DNA of 64,000 nucleotides from Portulaca oleracea (lineage: Eukaryota; Streptophyta; Magnoliopsida; Caryophyllales; Portulacaceae). The stretch lies in NCBI GenBank assembly GCA_029582165.1, contig CM055872.1, positions 49,929,195 through 49,993,194 of the forward strand, in the 5' to 3' direction. The notes beneath the pieces were generated by a model that had not been told where the DNA came from, searched no databases, and saw only the letters and a program-made list of their open reading frames with translations. The position numbers and the translations under genes are program-made. Numbering within the stretch: position 1 is the first letter of the stretch; each line of letters starts with the position of its first letter. Of this stretch, positions 31,867 to 43,859 are shown piece by piece.

Positions 31867-33642
31867 GGACAATTGGATTCCAATAATCCCTACTTTCACC
31901 AATTGGACAATGGTGGACCGTATTTTCACTTTGTATTCTGGTGGTCCAAAAAAAAAATTGGATTTGAGTGGGACGCCGGCGAGTTAAGTGGCGGTGACTC
32001 GGTGATTTGCTCACATGGCACGTTGGACATGAGTTTGACCGGTTTGACTTTTATTTTTTTTGCCACGTCACACATAAAGCACATGTCTGACCTAATTTTC
32101 TTTTTTTTCTTATTAACACCTAGGATTTAAAAAAAACCCTCCCCTACACTTATCTTTCTCTCTCTTGTTTCCCATTTCCCGTTAAAATTTTGCAGTAAAA
32201 ATCAAAATTAAACTCCCCCTCCCAAAGTCTTTCTCTTTCTTATTTTCATTTGTGACTGGCACCTTCTCTCTCTCTCTCTCTCTCCTCACATCCATCAGCT
32301 CTCACTCAAAAATCCCAGAATAAACCCTCACTTTCTTCTGCTCCTCCCCCATAATTCACGTCAAGCTAATTCTGCTATTCTTCACCTTACTACACCCTCA
32401 CATATTTCCTCTTCTCCTTCAACAGGTTATTTTATTTTTATTGCCACATCATACACAAAACATATGCCAATTGATTTTTCTTTTTTTTTTAGTCCAGCGT
32501 GCAATAAAAATCAAAACACCCCTGTTCCTTTTCTCTCTCTTCTTTTTCGGTCCACTCCAATCTCCACCCTTTCATTTTCCCAGCAGCCATGGATTCGTCC
32601 TCCCAGACTCCGACGTCCTCCACGAGTTCATCTTCTTCAACGTCCTCAAAGACGGTCGCGTCAACATCTTCCACCCTCCCACCCAAATCATCCCCTCCGC
32701 CGACAACCCTACCACCGGCGTCAAGATCAAGGACATCCAAATCTCCTCCGACATCTCCTCCTGTGTCTTCCTCCCCCCCCCCCCCCGTCACCTCCGGCGA
32801 GCACCTCCCGGTGATGCTCTACGTCCACGGCGGCGGCTTCTGCATGGTCTCCACCTTCCTGCATGGACCGTCCATCCAGGTCGACGTTGGATCCATGGCT
32901 GGCCAAGGACGGGGATCTCCCCCGGCTGTTCATCACCGGAGACTCCACCGGCGGGAACATCTGCCACACGCTGGCTGTCCGGGTCGGGCCGATCGGGCTC
33001 CCTGGCGGGTTGGTTGTGGAGGGGATGATCTTGATTCATCCGTACTTTGGGGAGGATGATAAGAAGTGGATGTACATGTGCCCAATGTACGAGGGGCCGA
33101 GGGACCGGCGGATTAGGCCGGCGATGGAGGATCTGGCACGGTTGGGGTGCCGGCGAGTGGTGGTGCTGGTGGCGGAGAATGACGGACTGAAAGAAGCCAG
33201 CGTACGGTATACGGCGAAGCTCCGGGAGAGTGGGTGGAAGGGGATGGTGGAGTTGGTAGAGAACGTGGGGAGAGACCACTGCTTTCATATTAAAAGAGAG
33301 AGGAATCTGGGTTGGGAATTATCAGAGAGAGAGAGAGAGGGGGGAGAATTGGAAATGGAAAAAAAAAAGAGAGAAAAGGAAAAGGGGGGGTTTAATTTTT
33401 GTTGCACGCTGGACTAAAAAAAAAAAATCAATTGGCATGTGTTTTGTGTATGATGTGGCAATAAAAATTAAAGTCAATCCGGTCAAACTCATGCCCAACG
33501 TGCCATGTCAGCAAACCACCGAGTCACCATCACTCAACTTGCCGGCGTCCTACTCAAATCCAATTTTATTTATTTTTGGTCCACCAGAATACAAACCAAT
33601 GTCCAATTGGTGAAAGTAGGGATTATTAGAATCCAATTATCC
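31867..33642. mobile_element. Pack-type Mutator-like element carrying a carboxylesterase fragment
   Basis: The ends GGACAATTGGATTCCAATAA and the inverse TTATTAGAATCCAATTATCC are family M TIRs. Beyond the ordinary M ends, the inverted repeat continues inward: GACGCCGGCGAGTTAAGTGG..GTGACTCGGTG and CATGGCACGTTGG on the left match the right arm at about 33475-33555. A further block, GCCACATCATACACAAAACA, near 32444 matches about 33441-33462 inverted. The left arm is therefore interrupted by about 315 bp (32113-32427). The GC-rich centre is a captured gene piece. Flanked by TA on the left and TC/TA repeats on the right. No transposase is encoded. Confidence 0.8.
32589..33300 (+). pseudogene. Captured carboxylesterase (CXE, GID1/HSL-like) gene fragment
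   Basis: The sequence starts MDSSSQ, then after a 1-nt shift reads VLHEFIFFNVLKDGRVNIFH, PPTQIIPSADNPTTGVKIKD. After a 13-C run shifts the frame again come LPVMLYVHGGGFCMVSTFL, with the HGGG oxyanion hole, then an internal loss of several tens of residues. The next frame gives PWLAKDGDLPRLFITGDSTG, containing the nucleophile motif GDSTGGN, then HPYFGEDDKKWMYMCPMYEG. The Asp region is LVAENDGLKEA and the His is in DHCFHIK. The order is that of plant alpha/beta-hydrolase carboxylesterases (normally about 310-330 aa). The C-terminal helix is replaced by TIR sequence. GC content is far above the surroundings. It cannot encode an intact enzyme. Confidence 0.85.
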
Positions 33643-33670
33643 TCTCTCTCTCTCTCTCTATATATATATA
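33643..33670. repeat. (TC)n/(TA)n spacer
   Basis: TCTCTCTC then TATATATA separates the Pack-type element from the next M element. Confidence 0.9.
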
Positions 33671-34186
33671 GGGATATTGGATTCTAATAATCCCTACTAT
33701 CACAAATTGTATGGCAATAATCCCTACTATCATTTTGGATTCTGGTGGTCCAAAAAAAAAAAAATTGTATTGTAGTGGTACCAAATCCATCACCACATTC
33801 TTTTTATTTTTTGCATGCCTACCCCATATTGTTTTTGTTTTTTTGGTTCCTACCCCTAGATACGTAACGAAGTGTAGTTACTAAAACATTTTTTAAATTA
33901 TTTTTTTGAGATTCCGAACAATTATTATGATTTTTTAAAAGGAATAAAATTGAAAAAATCATAAAAAATTGAAAAAAATTCTGTAAATTCATCAAAAATC
34001 GTGGTAAAGTGTTATACAAAGTTTTGAATCAAATGCAACACAAAATCTATGATATTTAGCATATACACTCGATTTTGTCCCACTACAATACAATTTTTTT
34101 TTTTTTTTGGACCACCAGAATCCAAAATGATAGTAGGGATTATTGCCATACAATTTGTGATAGTAGGGATTATTAGAATCCAATAT

Positions 34187-34189
<3 letters not shown>
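33671..34189. mobile_element. Mutator-type MITE, family M, copy 4 (subfamily)
   Basis: 519 bp, GGGATATTGGATTCTAATAA to the inverse. TIRs carry a doubled TAATCCCTACTATCAC module not seen in copies 1-3. Inserted between TA tracts. Confidence 0.8.
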
Positions 34190-34238
<49 letters not shown>

Positions 34239-34959
34239 ATGTGATCAAATGAGCATTGGATTAGGGTGAGCATGTGAGCACTAGAAAAATTGACCATAGG
34301 ATCTTAAATCAAGGGAGGAGATTAATTAGGGTCTTTAGCTTTTTTTTTCCCTCCCATTTAAGAAGAATCACGTGAGGTTTGGGTAATTAAAAAAAAAGAA
34401 AAAGAAAATCACCCACCCTAGTTCAAAAAACGACGCATGCCCCCAATTCCCAATAACTTTGAATTCATTTCCTTCTCCATCCCAATTCCAATAGTGAGTC
34501 TGCTCCTCTTCCTATGCAAAGTGTCTTTCGTTCCCAGGAAAACCAAAGACCCTAAATTTGTCCAACCAATACCATCCCATGCCGTCGTTCAAATTCATCA
34601 TATTCAGGCGTTCCTTGATTGCCGACGATGAAGACGTTGACATTTTTTTGTATCCTATCAAAAATTAAGGTATGCCGGTTTCAATTGTTGTTTGATTATA
34701 CTAGGCGTCGTTTAAGTATGTGTTTCTTATTTGTTGTGTTTTTTTAGGGTTTCATTGAATTATGTTATCTTGTTGATATGGAACAAAAATTCGATTATAA
34801 TAGTGAAGGTTGGATGCCACATAGATGGGAATGACGAGATATCAAGTGAAAGGTACTAGGTCGTTGAATTTTTGGGGTGTAATATTTCAATTCAAAGTTT
34901 CATTTACTTTTGTATGGGTTGAGGGTTAGAAAACTTGATTTGAAATCTTTGTTCTAGTT

Positions 34960-36160
34960 AGGTTAGGAATGCTTGATGTCCATATTGACAATGCTTGATG
35001 TCCCTTACTGTTATACTTGATATCCATAATGATAATGTTTGATGTCACCTACTATTATTCTTGATGTCCATATTAATATTGTTTGATGTCCCCTGTTATT
35101 ATACGTGATGTCCATAATGATAATTTTTTATTTCCCATGCTATTATACTTGATGTTTCTTAGTCTTATACTTGTTGTTCATAATGATAATTCTTGATGTC
35201 CTCTACTGTTATACTTGATGTCCACATTGATAATGCTTGATGCCCCCAGTTGTTATACTTGATGTCCATAATGATAATGCTTTATATCCCCTATTGTTAG
35301 ACATGATATCCACAACGATAATGCTTGATGTCCCCTTGCTGTTATACTTGATGTCCACAATGATAATGATTGATGTCCCTCAATGTTATACTTGATGTCC
35401 ATAATTGATAATGCTTGATGTCCATAATTGATAATGCTAAATGCCCCCTGTTGTTATACTTGATTTCCATAGTGATAATGCTCGATGTCCCAGGCTGCTA
35501 TACTTTATGTCCATACTGATAATGTTTGATGTCCCTACTGTTATACTTGATGTCCCCTACTATCGTACTTCATGTATGATGACATACTTGGGTTGCTTTT
35601 AAGAGTGATATGATTTGACGTCATTTTTCTAGGTTGATAATTCATGCAATTAATGTTCACCATCAATGTACTTAATGTGTTGACATGCTTCACATGATGT
35701 TCATTTTCGTTGTACTTGACGTCCTAACATGTTGGCACAATGGTATAATAGATTAATTCATGCAATTGATGTTCATATTCCCATAACGATAGTAATGAAT
35801 GTCCGCAAAATGGTAGACAAAGTAGGTGGCTTGTACATATTCCCATAATGTGTGTGCATATTGTTAAATATGATCTTGGAATATTGTGTCCATGAAGTCC
35901 ATATGAAAGCACAGATAGATATCATGGAATACTGTATCCTTAAAATCCACAGATGATGTTGTTGATGTCCATAGTAGGAATGAATAAATGTCCTTGAAGT
36001 CCAATATTAAAACACATCATGACCACTTTGGTTGTGCTCAACGACAATGGTACATGTTAAAACTGTTGACCACACAGATAATAATTGATGTCCACGGACG
36101 ACAATATGGATGTCCTCTAGGTGGGTTCAAGTGATTGATGTCCATTGTAGTGTCCTAATT
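34960..36160 (+). repeat. Alternating 22-bp GATGTCC array in E2
   Basis: Two monomer types alternate: TTGATGTCCATAATGATAATGC and TTGATGTCCCCTRYTGTTATAC, giving a dimer of about 44 bp, clearest at 34975-35570. It then decays into scattered units. The unit is too degenerate and too spacer-free to be a CRISPR array. Confidence 0.85.
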
Positions 36161-36391
36161 TTTAATTTTTGGTGTTTCCATTCGTGTAGCCTCATTAAGA
36201 AACTTGATGAGTTGAGTGTTGCGCAACCTTCATCTACCATATCTTCTGACTTCAAGACATATTTCAGCGCCCATATGTCAAAGGAGGCTACAATTCACCC
36301 GTCGTCGGCATCGGCAATGAAAAGGAGGGGCAAGAGAACAAAGATACATCTGAAAGACATTCAGTTTCATTTGATGTGGACTTTTGCTTAG
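36110..36391 (+). other. Unrecognised ORF fragment in E2
   Basis: The later part (from about 36190) has non-repetitive, protein-like composition: KLDELSVAQPSSTISSDFKT and SAMKRRGKRTKIHLKDIQ. A CGTGTAG just before CCTCATTAAG could be a splice acceptor. It may be a relic of a captured or transposon gene. No family is recognised and expression is unknown. Confidence 0.3.
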
Positions 36392-36719
36392 ATATGGATG
36401 CATGTTACTTCATATGCATTTTCCCCCATCATGTGGGAATTAAAGTATTTCAATTTAGAGGACACTCAGTTTCTTCAGCATGTACAATATATGTTTTTAT
36501 GTTTTTGTAAAGAGTGGTGAGCATTCAGTTCTTAGACTGAAGACATCAAGTATTTGTAAACAGGACGTCATGTATTTGGACTGAGGACATCATGTACTGC
36601 ATGTGGTATCACCTATCCAAACATACTTGATGTTTGCATGTGGTATCCCCCATTCAAATATACTTGATGGCTTAACTTATTAGATATAAACAATGACCAT
36701 CCTTTAATATCATTGTGGA

Positions 36720-37302
36720 CATCCATTCATATCATTGTAGACATCATTAATTACCAATGTGGACTTCGACTAATATATGTTTTGTTGCAGACATACGTAG
36801 ATGATCAACGTGGACTTCAGTCAATATCACTGTGGACATCAAGCATTATAAATGTGGTCTTCGCCGCATAGGACAAAAATGAACTTCGTTCAATACCATT
36901 GCGGACATAAATCAATATTCTTGCGGACTTCATTGATTACCAATGTGGACTTAAAGTATATACATATGATACCAACGGACATTGTTCAGATGTCATTGCA
37001 GATATCATCCAATATTGTTGCGGACATCATACATCATTAATGTGGATATCAGTCAATATAATCGCATACATCGTTCATTACCAATGTGGACATCATTAAT
37101 TACCAATATGGACTGCGACTATATATGTTTTGTTACAGACATACTTGGATGATCAACGTGGACTTCAGTCAATATCACTGTGGACATCAAGCATTATAAA
37201 TGCGATTTTCGCCGCATAGGACAAAATGAACTCCATTCAATACCATTGCGGTCATTAATCAATATTCTTGTGGACTTCATTGATTACCAATGTGTACTTA
37301 AA

Positions 37303-37359
<57 letters not shown>

Positions 37360-38040
37360 ACAAATGGACATCGTTCAAATGTCATTGCAGACATCATCCA
37401 ATATTATTGCAGACATCATACATTATTAATGTTGATATCAGTCAATATAATCGCATATATCGTTCATTACCAATGTGGACATCATTAATTACCAATATGG
37501 ACTTCGACTATATATGTTTTGTTGCAAACATACGTGGATGATCAACGTGGACTTCAGTCAATATCACTATGGACATCAAGCATTATAAATGCGGTCTTCG
37601 CCGCATAGGACAAAATGAACTCCATTCAATACCATTGCGGTCATTAATCAATATTCTTGTGGACTTCATTGATTACCAATGTGTACTTAAAGTATATATA
37701 TATATATATATATGATACAAATGGACATCGTTCAAATGTCATTGCAGACATCATCCAATATTATTGCAGACATCATACATTATTAATGTTGATATCAGTC
37801 AATATAATCGCATATATCGTTCATTACCAATGTGGACATCATTAATTACCAATATGGACTTCGACTATATATGTTTTGTTGCAAACATACGTGGATGATC
37901 AACGTGGACTTCAGTCAATATCACTATGGACATCAAGCATTATAAATGCGGTCTTCGCCGCATAGGACAAAATGAACTCCGTTCAATACCATTGCGGTCA
38001 TTAATGAATATTCTTGTAGACTTCATTGATTACCAATGAT
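36720..38040. repeat. Tandem repeat of about 350-390 bp in E2
   Basis: Anchor TCGCCGCATAGGACAAAA recurs at 36861, 37209, 37598 and 37955, with spacing 348, 389 and 357. Each unit includes GGACATC and GGACTTC monomers and a site that in two units expanded into (TA)n (37303-37356 and 37693-37711). The length differences come mostly from those TA runs. Confidence 0.85.
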
Positions 38041-38569
38041 TATGCATGAAGAATTGAAGACAATAAACTGAAGCACCATGCGTACAACAAGGCTTCCCAT
38101 TGGGATGAAACCAAGTCACTTCCGCCCATCTGATTCAAGTTTGCGAGATAGTGGACTTTTGTTTTGGGATTATGTAGTAGACTGTGTAATCCAATAGTTT
38201 AATATCTTTTTAATATTTGTCATGTCAGTGTAATGAACAATACTCGGCGTGTTGTTTAATTTTCTCCTATATTTTTCTTCTTCATCTCTATCAGAACATA
38301 GTTTGTGTTGGTACGCAAAAACACATTTGTTGGATGCATTTGCAGATAAATGGTGATGTGTTTGTGTCTATCATTAAGTTATACTTGACGTGTACATTGG
38401 TAATGATTGATGTCTGCAGTGACAATGTTGGATGTCCATTGTTGTTTTGTTGGATGTCCACATCCATGTTGTTTTGATGTCCATAACCCATCAATTAATA
38501 TAATGTAATATGTTAACAATGAAAATATTATAATGAAGTCATTTAATGAAGCATGGGGAATTGTTTAAA

Positions 38570-38780
38570 CCTGAATTTGATTATTATGTATCTAAAAAAA
38601 ATAAGTAAGGCTACTGTATAACGACGTGTATGGAAGGCTAGGGGTCACTATGGAAAGCTACTGAATGTAACGTGTGTCCATAATGATAATGCACACCCTA
38701 ATGATAATGCACACCCTACTGAATGTAACGTGTGTCCATAATGATTATTATGTATCTAAAAAAAATAAGTAAGGCTATTG
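38570..38780. repeat. Local direct repeats in E2
   Basis: ATTATGTATCTAAAAAAAAT occurs near 38583 and 38749, and ACTGAATGTAACGTGTGTCC near 38662 and 38713. A short duplication inside the element. Confidence 0.75.
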
Positions 38781-40377
38781 TGCACATCAACTACTGTCAA
38801 ATACTGTGGACACCATCAGATATCACGTAAAAACTTTGAGAATTGAACATAGATGAACATCAATTGTGCACAACAAATACTATGGACACCATAAGATACA
38901 TTAGTGGACATCCACCAATATCCCTGTGGACAACACTCATATAACACCCTAATTTCATTCATGACAACCCCTCGCCAAACCCCCACCTTTGACAACACAA
39001 TTACCTCCCAAACTGTGGACATCTATTATTGCTATTATGGACAACATTCACCCAAATCATCAAATGTAAAATACACATCGAAGTTTTGTATTCAATCCAC
39101 CCAAAAAGATAACCTTTTACTTGCTTCTTCTACATGGACCTTCTTCATGCTTCCTTGTTCAGCCATTGAATTCGAAAATTCACGTATCTTAGAACACATA
39201 CGATCGTTTCAGTGAATTAAACCCTAAAAATAATCGCTTAAACAAATTCACATTGGAAAACACCATTTAAAAAACACTGCACCCAATTGAAACCCTAACA
39301 CCGCACCGAAACCCACACCCAAATAGCCTACCTGAAACTTTCCAACTCCGTCGTCTTTCGCCGTTGACTTCATCTTTAGCCGTCAAGTTCGTCTTTCGCC
39401 GTCGAGTTTGTCGCATTCGTCGTCGAGTTCGCCGTCGAGTGTGGAGGAAGAGAGGAGATGAATGTTCAGTCTAGAGGAGGAGGGATGCTGAAACTTCAAT
39501 TTGTGTTTTGGAATTGTTGATCATGCGTTGTTTCTCGGGAAGGGGGTAGCTGCATTTCTCGTTTTTTTTTGAACCCAGCCTCACGTGAGGGCATTGTTAA
39601 GAGGATTAAAAAAAAGCTAAACTCCACTTTTTTTCTCATCCATAGATTGAAGATCCAAGGGTCCACATTCCTAATGCTCACATGCTCACATAAACACAAT
39701 GCTCATATATATATATGGGATATGATAATATGAGCATGGTGTTATAGTGAGCATGTGAGCACTACTAATATAGACCCTTGGATCTTAGATCAAGGGATGG
39801 GAAAAAAGGAAGACTTTAACTTTTTTTTCAGCCCTTTTTTAGGGATGGCACGTGAGGTTTTAGACAAAAAAAAAAAGGAAAAGCAATTGCATTTAATTCC
39901 AGACGGCGCATTCATGGAAAACTCTTGGGAACTGAAGAAGAAATTCTCATTCACGTTGGAAGGCCATGAGTCAAAGAAATTCTTATTCACGTTGGAAGGC
40001 CAAAGGCAGTGGAAGGAGAAGAACTGAAGAAGAATTAACATCAAACACGTATTCATTCATTCATTCATCTGGTGACTCTAACATTTCCTCCTCCAGATTG
40101 TATCGGCAAAACAAAAAAAAAAGTGAATGTTCATCTTCCCTCGTCCTCCACACTAGGTTGCTAACTCGACGACGAACACTAGGTTGTGAACTCATCGACG
40201 AATGACGACGGCGTTGGCAAGTTTCAGGTAGGCGATTTGGTTGGGTGTTTCGGCGCGGAATTAGGGTTCCAATTGGGTGCAATGATCTTTTAGGGTTTAG
40301 GGTTGATAAAGATGGGGTCTTGGCGGGGGGTTTTCCAGTTGGGGTCTTGGCGGGGGGTCCAGAATTAGGGTTCCAAT

Positions 40378-40691
40378 CGTGTTGATAGCGCTGGAAAAAA
40401 TCCGGGTTCGGGTAAATCCGAGTCGGACAAATTCGAACAATGCCAAAATTCGGACGAGAAATTCATGTCCGGACCCGGTTTTGTTTCGGGTCAAACCGGG
40501 TCGGACAATTCGGACGAAGATAAAATTGGGTTCGGACAATAGAAAAAAGAGAAATTTTATGTCCGAATATTCGGTTAATTCGGTCAATATAAAAATTCGG
40601 ACGAAAAATCTGTGTCCAAACCCGGTTTTTTCCGGGTCGGACAATTCGGATAATCCGGGTCGGACAAAATTTTGCTAGCTCTACGTGTTGA
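40378..40691. mobile_element. hAT-type MITE nested in E3
   Basis: Element 40386-40683 (298 bp), TAGCGCTGG to GCTAGCTCTA, flanked by CGTGTTGA at 40378-40385 and 40684-40691. The interior is rich in CCGGGTCGGACAATTCGGA-like units. TAGCG/TAGAG starts and the 8-bp duplication fit hAT. Confidence 0.85.
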
Positions 40692-40739
40692 TTAAGATGG
40701 GGTCTTAGCTGGGGGGTTTTCCAAAATGGAATTAGTGTG

Positions 40740-43700
40740 TTAAATGAGTGATGTCCACAGTGACAGTGATTGATGTCCACTGATGAAACTAGTGATGTCC
40801 ACAGTATTGATTATGTGTTTTGAATATACGAATTCATTATATATCTGATGTTTCAAAAGGTTGGGTTTTTGGGTTGGTTTTCCCAATATGAAATTGGGAT
40901 GTTATATGATCGTTGTCTATAGGCATTGATTTATGTACATTGAATTAAACTCCATGATAAAGGTTAGGGTTTGGCAGGGGTTTTCCAGAATGAAATTGGG
41001 GTGTTATATGAGCGTTGTCCACAGGGGCACTAATTGATGTTCACTGATGAAATTGGTGGTGTCCACTGATGAAACTAGTGGTGTCCACGGTGACATTAGT
41101 TAATGTCCACAGTGACATTAGTTAATGTCTAATGATGTAAGTAGGGGTGTCCACAGTGTTGATGAAGTGATTTGAATGTTCACGGTTGGAAACATTAATG
41201 TCTACACTGACATTATATGTTTTTAATATATGTAGCTGGTATTTGGTTAAATAATGATTACTTCTTTTCACATAAAGTTTGAAGCCCACATTGGCATCAG
41301 TTAATGTCCTCTGTTAAAGATGGTGATGTCCACACTGACATAATATATATTTCAAAATGGAAAAAAATAATAATGAACAATTGGTCCTTTCTGGGCAGAG
41401 GTCAAGACAACTTAGTCAGTTCTGGGGACCCTAGTGAATGGTTTTGTAGTTTGGAATTTTAAATTGCAAATTTTGTTGACGTTTGCGTATGATGAGGTTC
41501 ATTGTTTTGCCGAAAGATTGATGGTTGTGTTGTATGTGAGAAAATAAGTGTGAACATCACATGTTGCAAGAGTGGACATCGGCGTTAGTGGAAATGGACA
41601 TTAAGAAAAACTGGTGATGTTTGTTTTTCTTGTACTTAATAAGGTGTGCTTGGAGAGTGACATAATAAGTGTGAACATCACATGTTGCAACAATTGAATA
41701 GTTACGACGTTAATTAATCTCCCTCCTCTAATTCCCCAAAAACGCCGGCAACAAACCCTACACCCTGAAACTCTTCTCCTTCCAAGTTGATCCAACCCTA
41801 ATGGTGAATAATAGAGATCATGCGGGAGGGTTGAAATAGAGGTGAGTGTTCTTGGTTCGTTCTTATTGATTTTAGAATGAATCATTGCTTTCTTGTATGA
41901 ATTGGGAAATAGATGGTCAGTGCTACTCTTGGTTTTATGTATTCATGAACATAAATCGTTGAAAATAATGGTTGACATCCCCTGCTTGATGTCCCCTGGT
42001 GTTGTACTTGATGTCCACAATGATAATGTTTGATGCCCCTACTGTTATGCTTGATGTCCATAATGATAATGATTGATGTCTCTTGCTTGTTATACTTGTT
42101 CTTCATTTTATTATAAGTTGATATCCACTTGGTATTAACTTGATATCCATTTTGTGTGTAACTTGATGTCCACTTGTTATACTTGTTGTTGTACTTGATG
42201 TGCTCGTTGGTATTGGTTGATGTTCACAGTAATAATGATTGATGCCCACTGTTGTCATGCTTGATGTCCACATTTGATTTGTTTGATGTCCATAATCATG
42301 ATGCTATGTCCATTGTTGTTACATATTTATGACTATACTCACTATACATGTTGTCATAGTGGACGTTAAGGTCAAGAAAATTGGACATTTAAGGAAAAAT
42401 GGTAATGTTTGTCTATGTCATTTTATTGTAGTTGATATGCACATTGGTAATGGTCAATGTCCACATTAATAATGGTTGATGTCCCATGTTTAGGGTCCAC
42501 ATCCATTTTGTTTGATGTCTATACTCGACATGCTCGATGTCTACTATTGTTACGCAATATGACCATACTGACTGTACATGTTGAAACCATTCAATACTAG
42601 TTGGTGGGAAAACTGATGGTTTGTAGGTTGTTGACCAGGGATCAACATAGCCCCACCTGTTCTAAAGATCCTCGGGATGTGGTTGCATCAATAGTTCATG
42701 ATTTTTCGTCCACAATTAATGAAGTGGAAGATGGTTCAAGTCCAGTCCAGTCACATGTTATGGGAACGTCATTTGAGGTGGCCCCATCTCAGATCGAGGG
42801 TGCAGATTCAGCTGAAAATGAGTTCTCTTTCCACAATAGGATGAGCAATAACTTGTATTTCATTTTAGGAAAATGTTTGGAAGCGTTGAGGGAGTTGTAT
42901 TGTCATGATATTATTATGCATGAAGACAAAAGATTGAAAGATGAGCAATAACTTGTATTCCAAATTAATAATACCTAATGTCCACTGTTGTTATTCTTGA
43001 TGTCCCCTGTAGTTGTGCTTGAGTGTATTATATGCCGATAATATTATTCTTAATGTCCCATGTTGTAATAATTAATGTCTCATGTTATTGTACTTGATGT
43101 CTATGTTGGTAATGCTTGATGTCCACTACTGTTATTCTTAGATGTCTAGTTTGTGTGACGTCACAATGCATTGTGTAATGATTTATAAACTTAATGTCCT
43201 TGCAATTTATACTTGAAGTTCACATAGACATAACTAGAAGTCCACCTCATGTAATTTCAAGGCCAAGTATTAATGTGCATGAGTGTATTATCAATCAATA
43301 ATGTTAATACTTGATGTCCCATGACGTTATACTTGATGTCCATGTTGATAGAACATGATGTCCACTTCTATCATTTTTTTAATGTCCACAACATAAAATG
43401 ATGGATGCCCCCACTCTTGACAAATGAATGAAAATATATCAAGTGCACGCACATGATGAGTGCCCACATGCCAATTAAATGAATAAAAACATATCAAGTA
43501 CACGCCAATTAAATCCCGCATATGATTGGGTATAATGCATACGAAGAAACATGTTGTCCACAGTCCACACGCTCATTGTCCTTTTTAGTAATACTTGATG
43601 TCCACAATCCAAACAGAATGCCCATTACTATTTACAAATGAATAAAATTACATGATGAATGCCATGTCCCCAGTCCACATGCGTGATGTCCTGTTTGGTA

Positions 43701-43740
43701 ATACTTAATGTCCAGAGTCTAAAATGATGGATTCCCTCAC
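40740..43740 (+). repeat. GATGTCC array, left arm of E3
   Basis: Irregular monomers such as TGATGTCCACAGTGACA and CTTGATGTCCACAATGATAA spread over 3 kb, densest at 41970-42500 and 42960-43390. Related to the E2 array but more diverged. Confidence 0.75.
42601..42951 (+). other. Unrecognised 116-aa ORF in E3
   Basis: A non-repetitive island within the GATGTCC arrays. The translation has ordinary composition: CSKDPRDVVASIVHDFSSTI, SFEVAPSQIEGADSAENEFS and NNLYFILGKCLEALRELY. It may be part of a captured gene or a transposon protein. No family recognised; splicing and expression unknown. Confidence 0.35.
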
Positions 43741-43859
43741 TCTTCACAAATGAACATCAATGACACCAATGATGTATTTTGTGATGAACACATTTAACTG
43801 TGGACTTTCATAACTCATATAGTGAATATCAACAACATTATCTGTGATGAGCACATTTA

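Larger units (their letters stand above)
34236..39708. mobile_element. Large GATGTCC-family element, copy E2 (about 5.5 kb)
   Basis: Left end GGGATGTGATCAAATGAGCA followed by GTGAGCATGTGAGCAC. The right end has the inverse (TGCTCACATGCTCAC..AATGCTCATAT) but lacks the last 11 or so bases. Inner TIR parts include GGATCTTAAATCAAGGG on the left against the inverse of TTGAAGATCCAAGGG on the right, and CACGTGAGG. The interior is dominated by GATGTCC units on the plus strand (about 34970-36150) and GGACATC units (about 36700-38040), with a short GATGTCC block (38390-38480) and then GGACATC again. No transposase is recognised. The right 870 bp is about 95 percent identical, by eye, to that of the next element. 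Confidence 0.75.

Noticed and set aside
34960..36160. CRISPR-like array
   Set aside because: Units are degenerate, about 22 bp without distinct spacers, and lie inside a TIR element in a plant genome; no cas genes.
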